Source: Turnera subulata (Eukaryota > Streptophyta > Magnoliopsida > Malpighiales > Passifloraceae). From it: a stretch of DNA of 64,000 bases. How positions within the stretch are numbered: position 1 is the stretch's first letter; each line of letters begins with the position of its first letter. The notes under the pieces are model-generated. The model saw nothing but the letters and a program-made list of their open reading frames with translations. It was not told the DNA's origin and made no database searches. Positions 22,575-33,256 of this stretch are shown here, piece by piece. A program made the translations under genes and the position numbers. The DNA is taken from positions 16,319 through 80,318 of the forward strand of contig JAKUCV010006865.1 of NCBI GenBank assembly GCA_028386065.3, read 5' to 3'.

Positions 22575-25500
22575 TGAAACGTCCCGACCCGTATTTACCG
22601 TACACAGTAAACACGTGCCGGAACTGTGACGACCTGACCAAATAAAGCCCAACATACAGTGTATACAACAGAAACTCGGGCTCAACAGCCCAAAATAAAA
22701 ACATCAATAACGTCATAACCGGCTCAATGGCCCAACAATAGCAACATAATGCACAGCGGAAGACTTAACAGCTCACAAAGACACTGTATGCAACACAGAT
22801 GCAAACTAATGGATCCGAGTCCTGTCCAAGGGATAACGCCGCAGCCTATCTGGAATGCATCAAACCTATACCACAAATAAACCATCCTACGGGATGAAAG
22901 CCCGCAGGTGAGGGGTGAGTCTGAAGTGCCCACCGGGTAAAACCCATAAGCAAATATACATATACTAACAACCGTAAATTCCCAAGTCACATCACCAACA
23001 ATTAACTAAGGTTCTCACAAACCTTAAATGACACACTTGTGATTCTAGACACGCTATTCCAATTTTATTGTCAGGGCCCCTATCACAAGTTAAATGATGG
23101 CCGTGGCCTGGTAATCAAGCTAGCTAGCCCGTGGACCCCGCCCTGGTACCTCCACGTATAACTGGCACAGACAGGGAGCAGACCCCAAGCACACTCTCCC
23201 CCAGCACCAAAAATATAAGACTACCATCTGGCTGTTCCAACATTTAACCGTGACTTACTAGACGTCTAAGTGTTTCCATTTTATTAATATTACCATTTTA
23301 GTCTTGATACCACAATACTGTTAACCAACCATCAACTCATTATCCCGAGCAGGCTCGCAGCCTCTCCGCTCGTCCGGATAATAATCAATACCACTTAACC
23401 ATCAAATTCCACATAATAATGTTCCGATACTCAAATCATGTCAATCTCACAGACAACAACAACAACAACGGTAAATTCACATCACTAACATCATCAACAT
23501 CAACAACAATCAATACTTCTCACAACAACCAATACCAGCAAACATCACACACAGTGAACAAACAGCAACTTGATATCACGGGCAGTATATAAATATTTAC
23601 TTAACCTCACCTAATGCTTCCTAAATACTGGCATGTGATCTTGCTTCGTTGTTACACGTACCTATATCATAACAAACTATAATCACACATAATGCACAAC
23701 CATGATGATATGCATAATATATGCATGCTAATTGGTTATTAGTCAGCTTTAGATAACAACCTATTATCCACGGTTAACCATTTTCATCAAAGTATCATAT
23801 TTAATTATTATTAACCATTAAATAAAATTCCACAATCTTAATAAGCGTTTATCTTATAGTATATAATAAAATAATTTTTTATGGAAAGTAACGGTTATGT
23901 ACACATTTTAAAGTCTAATTGATAGTTAATAATACGGCGACAGTGGTATACCCGACAATAAACTGGTGGTGAAAATAAATAAGACAACCAATATAATTTA
24001 GTATTATATATATATATATTTTTATATGTTTATTTAACATGTTTGGTAGTGGTATAATCAATGTAATACTCGTAAATAATAGGATTGATAAATTATCTTA
24101 TGTTGCTAAGTATGTGTGCCTTTCAAAGGTTTAATCCGATCAGAAAATCCGAAGGTAATCTTAGAGAAAATTAAATTCAAGTTATACATTAAACTTATAA
24201 AGATATAATCAAATACAAAACAAAATTGAATTATAGGCCAATTAATCATGTTCCTAGATTAAATAATTAATTCGTCAATTAACGTCGTTAGCGTGTCTAT
24301 GGTTATGTCTGTGAAGAGACTATCTCGAGAACATGCGCTTCCGTACGTTCGGCCCGTTTCCGAGTCCGTGGTGCACATCGAGCCCAAACCCGAGCCGGTG
24401 GTGTGTAACGTGTAACGGGTCTAAAGAAAATACCATGCCATCACTGTCATCAAGTTTCGTCCGCTGGAAACTCCCGAGCCCTTATCGGAAAGCACACGAG
24501 GCGCCAAAAGCTCGCCGGATTCCGGCCAGGTTACTGTTCACACCGGAAACAGTAACTTCATGGTGGCTGTCCAACATTAATCACCCCTCAACAGATCACT
24601 CCACCACCACCGAACAGCAACCACCGAAGACAGCAACACGCAGGCCATACCCGTAGCAACCCTCCGGTGACCTGTGCTCCACCCCACCACCAAATCTGCC
24701 ACCCAAAACACCCCAACCCACAGCCACAACAACAACAACAACGCCATCACAACCACCACACTTGAATCCACCGTACCCAAGGCACACAGAAACAATAATC
24801 AACCCATTAATACCAACTATACCCAACTAATCAACCGCAAACTCCAACTAATTACAGGGAAGAAGAAACGAATTGGCAGCAGCAACTTACCCGACGACGG
24901 CGCGAGAACAGGGAAAGGGAGAAGTCGGCACTGTACGGGGCGACGTGTTCTTTGCCTCGTGAAGTCGAGCTCAAATTGACCGGAGGCAGTTGCGAGCAGA
25001 GACAGAGAGGGAAAAAGGGTGCGGCAGTGGCTTGCCGTGACAAGGGTCGTTGGTCGGCGGAAGGGAAGGATGAGGCCTCGAGGAGGCAGAGAGACGACGC
25101 GGGTAGACGGTTGCTGGTGGTCGGGTGGCTCGGGTCCTGTTGTCGCTCGGTGGCTGAAGTGACGAGGAGGAGGCGGCGGATCCGAGCGACTTCCGTCTGG
25201 TTAGCGACAGCTGCAGCGACGAGTGAGCAAGGAGGTAGGAAGAAAGAAGAAGGAAGGAGAAGGAGGAGGTGGCGATGGGTGCAGGGGCTGGTTGTGGTGG
25301 TGAGAGAGAGATGTGAGGGAGAGGAAGGGAGGAAGGAGATGGTGGAAGGTGGGTGGCCGGTTGGTGGAGGAAAGGAGGAAAAAGGGGAAGAAAAAAGAAA
25401 GAAGAGGAAGAAAAACGGGGCACAAAACGACGTGTTGTCGGGCAATTGTTTGTGCCTTGCCGACACTCAAAACGACGTCGTTTTGGACGTCCCCAAACTC

Positions 25501-27311
25501 AGTCAACTGCCTTGGTCAAAACGCAGCTCTCCTTGTGTTTTATGTTTTGGCTTAGCCAAAACTACGTCGTATCGGATGAAACTACACCAAGCCTTGTGTT
25601 TTGACATTAACTTAACCTTTATAAAACATAAACATAATTTAACAATTATTCTTTTATAAAATTTCAAAATGAATAACCAAAGAATAATTTATTAAATATC
25701 ATAGAAATAAAAGATGAAATTTCTTTTTAAATTATAATTAGTATATCATTGCAACAAAAATATGACTCAATAATATTAAAAATATTGTTATTAATGTTGA
25801 TTATTATAATAATAATAATAATGGTAAACGTAATAATAATTTTATGAATTGTAAGAATAATAAAAATACTAATGAAAATTTACTCGGATTGATAAAATTC
25901 TCGATTAACCGCGATAAAATTTCATTTACCACTGTAAAAGTTAAATCAACTAGGTAAAATTGCGAAAAATTTACTCGGGTCGTTACACTATACACATTTT
26001 CCAAAGGTAGTTTCATGATTTTCTAAAAAAATAATAACATATATATGATTTTCCAGAATATATATATATCATGCTGAAAACATAATAATAATTTTCAAAA
26101 CAAAAATATAATTATCTTTAATTCCAAAGAATCAAGGTATGTATACACATTTATATATTTTTTTTCAAAACACCAAGATCCATACTAGTAGATTTTCTCA
26201 AAAATAATTACCATATTTAATTTTTCAGAATATATACTTGATTTTATTTTATTATCTTTTTTTATTTTTTTATTTTTTATTATTTTTTAAAAATCCGGAC
26301 TGGGCCAAATAGTGCCAGCCCAGACCCCTTGCACAGGCTAAACCAAGGCCCAAACAGGGATCCAGGTGTCGGCCCGCGCAATAGGCCCAGCGACACAGCC
26401 CAGCGCCCAAGCCTCAACCCATAACCAGCCCAAAACCCTCACCCAGCTCTTAGCACGCGGGTCGACCCGACCCACCCATCATCAAACGGGTCGTCATCAT
26501 CCAAGCTCACCTTGTGGGCTCCGGCGGCGGCACGAACGGGACGAGGGCGGCGACGGCGTACGCGAGGCGAGATGGCGACGACTTGCTCGTCGTCAGCGGC
26601 TGTAGCGAGAAGAAGAGCATGGAGGAGGTGGTGGCGGCTTTACTTGGCAGCAGCGGGTCGCGGTGGCAGCAGGACGGCGGCTTGCTGCATCGATCGTCTC
26701 GTCCTGGCGGCGGCCATCTTGGCGCGATTGCAAGGGGGCGACGAGCAGCAACGGTGTACAGGCGGGGCGGCAGTCGCGGCTGTAGGTGGTGGCTGTCGGT
26801 GGTGATGGCGGTCTCGGGTTGTGTGGTTCACGGGAAGAAGAAGAGAGGAAAAAAAAAGAAAAAGAAAAGAAAAGGAGAGGAAAAGGAAGGAGGTGCAACG
26901 GGTGTGCAGAGGAAATTTGTAGAAGAGAAAATGTGAAAACTGAAGACACGGGAAGAAAGAAAAAAAACAAGGAAAGGTCACAGGTTACACAGGTAAGACA
27001 CGGACTGCACAGGAAAAGGCGGTTGCGTGATTCAATCACGCAGTTGTGTCCAGACCGGACCAGAAAACAACTGATACACCCATTTAGTTATTTTTTGGTG
27101 TGATTTTCCGAAGATTCCGGGACCCGAAAAATACCAATTGTGGTCCGTAAAATCCACGAAAAAATCCCAAGCACGGGAAAAGACTCGGTTACGAAAAACG
27201 ATGCTCGATTTACCTTGAATTAATTACCCAAGATTAATTCATTCTGTAAATCACTGTATAACGACTCTAACAGTCTCGGTAAAAATCCAAATTTTTACCC
27301 GGGCTGTTACA
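22575..27311 (-). repeat. 3' LTR of the LTR element (left copy), mosaic, 4.7 kb
   Basis: 22575 to about 23635 matches 29700 to about 30765, and about 25988-27311 matches about 31335-32642. The middle 2.4 kb (23640-25987) has no counterpart in the other LTR. That middle ends in CGGGTCGTTACA, which on the minus strand is TGTAACGACCCG, a typical LTR start. This copy thus looks like a truncated LTR start joined to a second, complete and related LTR. It contains purine-rich sequence at 24952-25430 and an 18-bp palindrome at 25468-25485. Open frames across it are low-complexity and I do not call them genes. Confidence 0.8.
25468..25485. repeat. 18-bp perfect palindrome in the LTR
   Basis: CAAAACGACGTCGTTTTG is its own reverse complement. 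Partial copies of AAAACGACGT and AAACTACGTCGT lie within about 100 bp on each side. It contains an ACGT core like those bound by plant bZIP factors, so it could be a promoter element of the LTR (inference). Confidence 0.8.
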
Positions 27312-27457
27312 TTCTACCACCTTAAAAATAATTTCGTACCCGAAATTCTGTCGTCTTAACTGTGGGTCCTACCACGATATGCTTCTGGTATACTCCACCA
27401 GGTGTCCAAACTCAACCCGAGATACCGCTTGTACCCTTAAGCAACATCTCCTCCGCT

Positions 27458-27465
27458 TATAAATA
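27458..27465 (+). promoter_or_regulatory. TATA box of internal plus-strand cassette
   Basis: TATAAATA in a CT-rich context, 42 bp upstream of the ATG at 27500. It is on the opposite strand to retroelement transcription and lies inside the element, so it could drive a separate transcript. Confidence 0.55.
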
Positions 27466-27499
27466 CCAAACCTCATAACTGAGACACTCACTCTCAGCC

Positions 27500-27878
27500 A
27501 TGGACTCTCCACTAAGATCAAGAACCACCTCAGACTCCAAGGACAACAGCTATATCGGTGGCACTGCATTCCCGACAAGCTCTGATGAAGAACCGCCAAA
27601 GAAACGCTTCAAGACGAACATCGTCGGTCTGAAAGAACACATGGTCGTCTCCACCAGACGGCGAAAGAAGCGTGCTCCCAAAGAAGTTGAGCATCGGAAG
27701 GGCAAGGCAACTGCTGAAAGCAGCACTCCCGCAGCAAATGTTATCGCAGCTGAATGTCTCACTGAAGAAGGTCAGCTCGGCGGTGATGCAGATAGAACTG
27801 GCGTGCGCGGAACTCTTCCCTCACGTGAAAAACATCCAAAAGCTTGTAAAAGACCTTGAGAAGCAAATAGCTCCATAG
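27500..27878 (+). pseudogene. Antisense ORF a of the LTR element, unknown protein, apparently frameshifted
   Basis: The ATG at 27500 opens a 119-codon frame to 27859. It begins MDSPLRSRTTSDSKD and carries two basic clusters that could be nuclear localisation signals, PPKKRFK (about residues 33-39) and RRRKKRAPK (about 53-61). From about 27720 the overlapping frame ending at 27878 looks more protein-like. It reads VSLKKVSSAVMQIELACAEL and then FPHVKNIQKLVKDLEKQIAP, a probable amphipathic coiled coil. The simplest reading is one protein of about 125 residues broken by a small indel between 27720 and 27770. The strand is opposite to the element's primer site and polypurine tract. I do not recognise a family. 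Confidence 0.5.
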
Positions 27879-28745
27879 AGTACTTCTTCTCCTGTTGTAA
27901 AATCGTTATGAATTAATTAAAATAAGCTTTCTTTTTTATCAAAACTCTTATGTTACGAAATCTTATGTTAAACAGAAAATCAAAGCATCTCAAAGCAGAT
28001 TAAAAATTAACAATAAGAATATAAAATCAAACATAAAGAGATTAAAAACAGAACTCGTTTAACAAAATCAAAACATAAAGAAATTAAAACAAAAACATGT
28101 TTCCATGCTCGACACTCTAGATCGATCGTAACCATCCTCGATCCCGAGAAACGTGACATACGGAGCTAACGGTGACGTCGGTTTCCCTCGCAAAAAAGGC
28201 ATCCATTATCTCACAAGGTGACGATCACGAGCACGTCTTGTGTCCCACGAAAGGAACGTTATCCACTTGTTCACAAATTCCGTATAAGCCAAAAACGTCT
28301 GTCAAGTCTCGTATCCCTCCACGATGTCCGAACAGTGTAAGCTTGCCGCACATGCACTCTACTCGAGGTATGGTCCCATCAGTCTAGCCTCAACGGTCAC
28401 AGATGCATGTGATAAAAGATGTAGGAAAATATAGAAAAGCCATAAAAAGAAACGCCAAGGTAGCCAGGGCGTAAGAAAATCGTGAGATGGAAAAGGGCTG
28501 AAAAACACTGGCATTTGTAGCCCGAAAAACCTGTAAAGTAACAAAGCAATAAATGAAGCAACGACAAAATTTTCAAAAAGCAAAATCTTGAAAATCGAAA
28601 ACAGCAATCACGCTCCCTATAAGAGAATAAAAGACGGAGCGGTGAGGTGTAAATCATCAAAACATTTGAGAGAGAGTTTGCAACACGTTTTGAAAAGAAT
28701 AAACACAAAAACACGTTCAGAAAAACACAAAATCGCCAAGTCAGA
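27879..28745. other. LTR element interior between the antisense ORFs
   Basis: A-rich on the plus strand, with loosely repeated AAACATAAAGA..ATTAAAA units near 28020-28100. Frames on both strands are short, and the minus-strand ones are low-complexity Phe/Leu-rich. No gag or pol motif is found on either strand. Confidence 0.5.
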
Positions 28746-28829
28746 ATGCCTGCTCCATCATTCGTCTTCTTCGTCGAAGGTGCCAACCTAGGCAGAAGAA
28801 ACCGGCTGGCCCACAGCATGATCAACTAG
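28746..28829 (+). other. Small ORF upstream of antisense ORF b (27 aa)
   Basis: Starts MPAPSFVFFVEGANLGRR and stops 33 bases before the ATG of ORF b. Its opening (MPAPSFVFFVEGA) loosely resembles the opening of ORF b (MPRLVFVDEL). It may be an upstream ORF or a decayed duplicate of that N-terminus. Confidence 0.3.
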
Positions 28830-28862
28830 CGTCCAGAAGAACTACCGAACGAGCTCAGCAGA

Positions 28863-29429
28863 ATGCCCCGTCTGGTCTTCGTCGACGAACTCTACTCCTC
28901 TAGAATCTTCATCACTCCCATGGAAGAGACGTTCTTCCTAGAGGACCATGGCACCCTGAGGACCTCCTACAACGGCTCGGCCAACTCCATCATGTTTTTC
29001 ATCTCTGAAAGACTTCAGGAGTTCAACCTAGAGTCCACTTGCCATTTCCTGGAGCAAGGTACCTACTACCAGCTATCGATGACTGCCCAAAGCATGCCCA
29101 GAGTAACTCGTCTACCTCTAACTTGGCCAAAGGCCCGACTACTGGTGTGGAACTGCAGAGGAGTCGCTAGGCATTCCCAGGAGTTCTTGCGTACCCTGAG
29201 GGACCTGAAGAACCAATACAAGCCCAACATGGTTCTTCTCACGGAGACCCAGTGGCAGCCTGAAGACGATCACGGTCTCATCCCACTCCGGTTCCCTCAA
29301 GCAAACCGGTTCGAGCTTCCAGGCCAGAACAACAAGGGCGGTATGTGGTTCTCGTGGAGCGATAGCATCACGGTCAACATCAACAATGACCCTACTAGCT
29401 TCAGGGTCAACGTCGTTCCAAGGCGGTGA
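28863..29429 (+). CDS. Antisense ORF b: unknown N-terminal domain plus half of a LINE-type AP-endonuclease domain
   Basis: A single 188-codon frame starting at ATG 28863. Residues 1-85 (MPRLVFVDELYSSRIF..., FFLEDHGTLRTSYNGS) match nothing I know. Residues 91-165 carry the endonuclease hallmarks of plant LINE ORF2: ARLLVWNCRG (91-100, metal-site Asn97), MVLLTETQ (123-130, Glu128) and NNKGGMWFSW (156-165). The last corresponds to GFSGGIWVL in the LINEs of this window. The frame stops after RVNVVPRR, so the later catalytic motifs (GDFN, SDHHP) are absent and enzyme activity is unlikely. An AT-rich tail resembling a plant polyadenylation region follows at about 29430-29510. It lies inside an LTR retroelement, antisense to it. 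It may be a captured LINE fragment or part of a distinct gene. Confidence 0.6.
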   Translation: MPRLVFVDELYSSRIFITPMEETFFLEDHGTLRTSYNGSANSIMFFISERLQEFNLESTCHFLEQGTYYQLSMTAQSMPRVTRLPLTWPKARLLVWNCRGVARHSQEFLRTLRDLKNQYKPNMVLLTETQWQPEDDHGLIPLRFPQANRFELPGQNNKGGMWFSWSDSITVNINNDPTSFRVNVVPRR

Positions 29430-29684
29430 ATGTATTTCTTTTTTTAAAATATCAATGTAATATTTATGTTTGTAATGATAATATTAGCAATATTAATAAT
29501 ATTTATATTTCCGCTTATTTATGGCATCATTTACCTCTTATGTGAATGTTCTGCGACAGCTGGCGTCCCATGACTGGATCCATAATGCACTAACTAAAAT
29601 GATATAAAATAATAAACAGATGGAGCGAACTATGCAAACAAGAACAACAAACACACATGGACTGCCCAACAAGACCTAACGCCC

Positions 29685-29696
29685 GCTCCGCTACCA
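29685..29696 (-). other. Primer-binding site of the LTR element
   Basis: Minus-strand TGGTAGCGGAGC, four bases from the LTR boundary at 29700, matches the plant initiator-Met tRNA primer site TGGTATCAGAGC at 10 of 12 bases. It fixes the element's orientation as minus. Confidence 0.7.
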
Positions 29697-29699
29697 AAA

Positions 29700-32642
29700 T
29701 GAAACGCCCCGACCCGTATTTACCGTACACAGTAAACACGTGCCGGAACTGTGACGACCTGACCAAATAAAGCCCAGCATACAGTGTATACAACAGAAAC
29801 TCGGGCTCAACAGCCCAAAATAAAAACATCAATAACATCATAACCGGCCCAATGGCCCAACAATAGCAACATAATGCACAGCGGAAGACTTAACAGCTCA
29901 CAAAGACACTGTATGCAACACAGATGCAAACTAATGGATCCGAGTCCTGTCCAAGGGATAACGCCGCAGCCTGTCTAGAATGCATCAAACCTGTACCACA
30001 AATAAACCATCCTACGGGATGAAAGCCCGCAGGTGAGGGGTGAGTCCGAAGTGCCCACCGGGTAAAACCCATAAGCAAATATACATATACTAACAACCGT
30101 AAATTCCCAAGTCACATCACCAACAATTAATTAAGGTTCTCACGAACCTTAAATGACACACTTGTGATTCTAGACATGCTATTCCAATTTTATTGTCAGG
30201 GCCCCTATCACAAGTTAAATGATAGCCGTCGCCTGGTAGTCAAGCTAGCTAGCCCGTGGACCCCGCCCTGGTACCTCCACGTATAACTGGCACAGACAGG
30301 GAGCAGACCCCAAGCACACTCTCCCCCAGCACCAAAAATATAAGACTACCATCTGGCTGTTCCAATATTTAACCGTGACTTACTAGACGTCTAAGTGTTT
30401 CCATTTTATTAATATTACCATTTTAGTCTTGATGCCACAATACTGTTAACCAACCATCAACTCATTATCCCGAGCAGGCTCGCAGCCTCTTCGCTCGTCC
30501 GGATAATAATCAATACCAAACTGTCATCACATAATAGTACACCCGGTACTCAACTCACACAATTCCATAGTCAACAACAACAGTAATAACTTACTTATAC
30601 CAACAATTCCAACATCAACAACATCAGTCATCAATTTAATTCATCACAAAACAACCATTCACAGCCACAAGTGAAGCATCATACCAGCAAACATCACACA
30701 GTGAACAAACAGCAACTTGATATCACGGGCAGTATATAAATATTTACTTAACCTCATCTTAGCCTGTTACTTAACTCTGAAGATCCTCAACCGGTTCCAA
30801 GGCCGGTTCCTCGGGAATCTGCCCGATATCAAAACCTATACAATAAAACAACATGCTCACATAAATGCTTATAATTAGTATGCTATGATGCCAATACTGC
30901 GAAATAAACCCATCCCGGTTCATATCCTTTATTATCATCTTTTACTTAAAATATTTTACCGTTCGTATATCCGAATATAATTTCGGTACCATACTTTAAT
31001 TAAAACTCTTCTTTAAATATATTTTTTTTATAGAATAATTATACTTTGTCTCCAAAAATAATAACAATATAATTTTCCTAGAAATTATATCATATATATA
31101 TATATTTTTATCGAAATTATTTCCATAAAATATATTTCCTGCCAAAGTATAATTATCAAATATTATCATCTTAGAGAACCATATTTCCAGTAAATATAAT
31201 TATATAAACTTATTCTTCTGAAAATAAATACGAGTTATGAATATACATATATATATTTTCTAAAGGTAAAATACTTTTCTGAACAATTTTAATATCAACT
31301 TAATTATAAATTTTCAGAAATATTAGTTATGCATACTATACACATTTTCCAAAGGTAGTTTCATGATTTTCTAGAAAAATAATAACATATATATGATTTT
31401 CCAGAATATATATATCATGCTGAAAACATAATAATAATTTTCAAAACAAAAATATAATTATCTTTAATTCCAAAGAATAAAGGTATGTATACACATTTAT
31501 ATATTTTTTTTCAAAACACCAAGATCCATACTAGCAGATTTTCTCAAAAATAATTACCATATTTAATTTTTCAGAATATATACTTGATTTTATTTTATTA
31601 TCTCTTTTTTTATTTTATTTTATTTATTTTTTAATTATTTTTTTAAAATCCGGACTGGGCCAAATAGTGCCAGCCCAGACCCCTTGCACAGGCCAAACCA
31701 AGGCCCAAACAGGGACCCAGGTGTCGACCCACGCAATAGGCCCAACGACGCAGCCCAGCGCCCAAGCCTCAACCCATAACCAACCCAAAACCCTCACCCA
31801 GCTCTTAGATCATCAAACGGGTCGTCATCATCCAAGCTCACCATGTGGGCTCCGGCGGCGGCACGAACGGGACGAGGGCGGCGACGGGGTACGCGAGGCG
31901 AGATGGCAACGACTTGCTCGTCGTCAGCGGCTGCAGCGAGAAGAAGAGCATGGAGGAGGTGGTGGCGGCTTTACTTGGCAGCAGCGGGTCACGGTGGCAG
32001 CAGGACGGCGGCTTGCTGCATCGATCGTCTCGTCCTGGCGGCGGCCGTCTTGGCACGATTGCAAGGGGGCGACGAGCAGCAACGGTGTACAGGCAGGGCG
32101 GCAGTCGCGGCTGCAGGTGGTGGTTGTCGGTGGTGATGGCGGTCTCGGGTTGTGTGGTTCACGGGAAGAAGAAGAGAGGAAAAGAAAAAAGAAAAAGAAA
32201 AGAAAAGGAGAGGAAAAGGAAGGAGGTGCAACGGGTGTGCAGAGGAAATTTGCAGAAGAGAAAATGTGAAAACTGAAGACACGGGAATAAAGAAAAAAAA
32301 ACAAGGAAAGGTCACAGGTTACACAGGTAAGACACGGACTGCACAGGAAAAGGCGGCTGCGTGATTTAATCACGCAGTCGTGTCTAGACCGGACCAGAAA
32401 ACAACTGATACACCCATTTGGTTATTTTCCGGTGTGATTTTCCAAAGATTCCGGGACCCGAAAAATACCAACTTTGGTCCGTAAAATCCACGGAAAAATC
32501 CCGAGCGCGGGAAAACACTCGGTTACGAAAAACGACGCTTGATTTACCTTGAATTAATTACCCAAGAATAATTCATTCGGTAAATCACTGTATAACGACT
32601 CTAACAGTCCCGGTAAAAATCCAAATTTTTACCCGGGCTGTT
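29700..32642 (-). repeat. 5' LTR of the LTR element (right copy), about 2.9 kb
   Basis: Partner of the left LTR, with ends TGAAACGCCCCGACCC at 29700 and CCCGGGCTGTTA at 32642. The last bases differ from the left copy (AGGG instead of CA). It carries a GC-rich, purine-skewed block at 31840-32230 with repetitive Arg/Gly/Ser frames on both strands, which I do not call genes. Confidence 0.85.
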
Positions 32643-33256
32643 AAGGGAGTCGTATTATTATAAATAAAATCAAAATAACTTTTTTTTTATTATACAAGAT
32701 GTATTCTGCTTTTAACAATTATGCATTTTATTAAAATATATAAAAATTATGTGAAATTCTTGTTTTAATGATTAGGGTGGCTTGAAAATTTCAAATGTTC
32801 TTTAAATTATATATTTTTTTTGTTAAACAATTTTGCTACACAATAAAAAAAATAATATAAAATATATGGAAGCATTTCCGCACTGCTACCTTAGCTTATT
32901 TTTAATCTATTCCCTATCCAACCAAAAAAAAAAAATCAAGACCACCAGAAGCAATGCGAGGGCTTCGGGCTAGTACAACAATAAAGCCTACTCTATATCT
33001 ATTCCACCCCCATCCTCGAACCAGGATGATTTAACACATGCCAAAATTTTATTGTTGACTTAAGTCCGTCATTTTTTGAGTTGCGTTTTTTTTTTTTTGA
33101 GTTATTTTAGCAAAACAAAACTTTAAAACGATATTATAAAGTAATTTTTCATAGGTATTGGATAGTAAATTCATATCTTCTTATATTAACGCTGGTTGAT
33201 CTAAATACTAATAAAAGATTTGATGTGGTTAAACAACTTTTTAGATTCTAATAAAT
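32643..33256. other. Flank of LTR element, with right copy of direct repeat
   Basis: 32643-32990 is AT-rich and has no match in the left flank. 32992-33256 is the partner of 22096-22392. No gene is visible. Confidence 0.6.

Larger units (their letters stand above)
22575..32642 (-). mobile_element. Non-autonomous LTR retrotransposon, minus orientation
   Basis: Two long repeats (22575-27311 and 29700-32642) enclose a 2388-bp interior. On the minus strand each LTR begins in the TGTAACAGCCCGGG region and ends in GGCGTTTCA (GGACGTTTCA in the left copy). Beside the right LTR the minus strand reads TTTTGGTAGCGGAGC, whose 12-base core matches the initiator-Met tRNA primer site TGGTATCAGAGC at 10 of 12 positions. 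Beside the left LTR the minus strand reads AAGGTGGTAGAA then TGTAAC, as expected for a polypurine tract. The element therefore reads right to left. The interior has no gag, protease, integrase or reverse transcriptase, so it would depend on another element. The right LTR has lost or changed its outer two bases, and I find no clear target duplication. Confidence 0.85.

Noticed and set aside
24952..25659. 235-codon frame and its opposite-strand counterparts
   Set aside because: They lie within the LTR purine-rich block and are dominated by Arg/Gly/Lys or Ser/Pro/Leu runs; no domain is present.
31667..32276. 200-codon plus-strand frame and overlapping 143- and 149-codon frames, with similar frames at 26366-27103
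   Set aside because: Both LTRs carry diverged versions in different frames. The composition is repetitive and GC-biased with no conserved protein.
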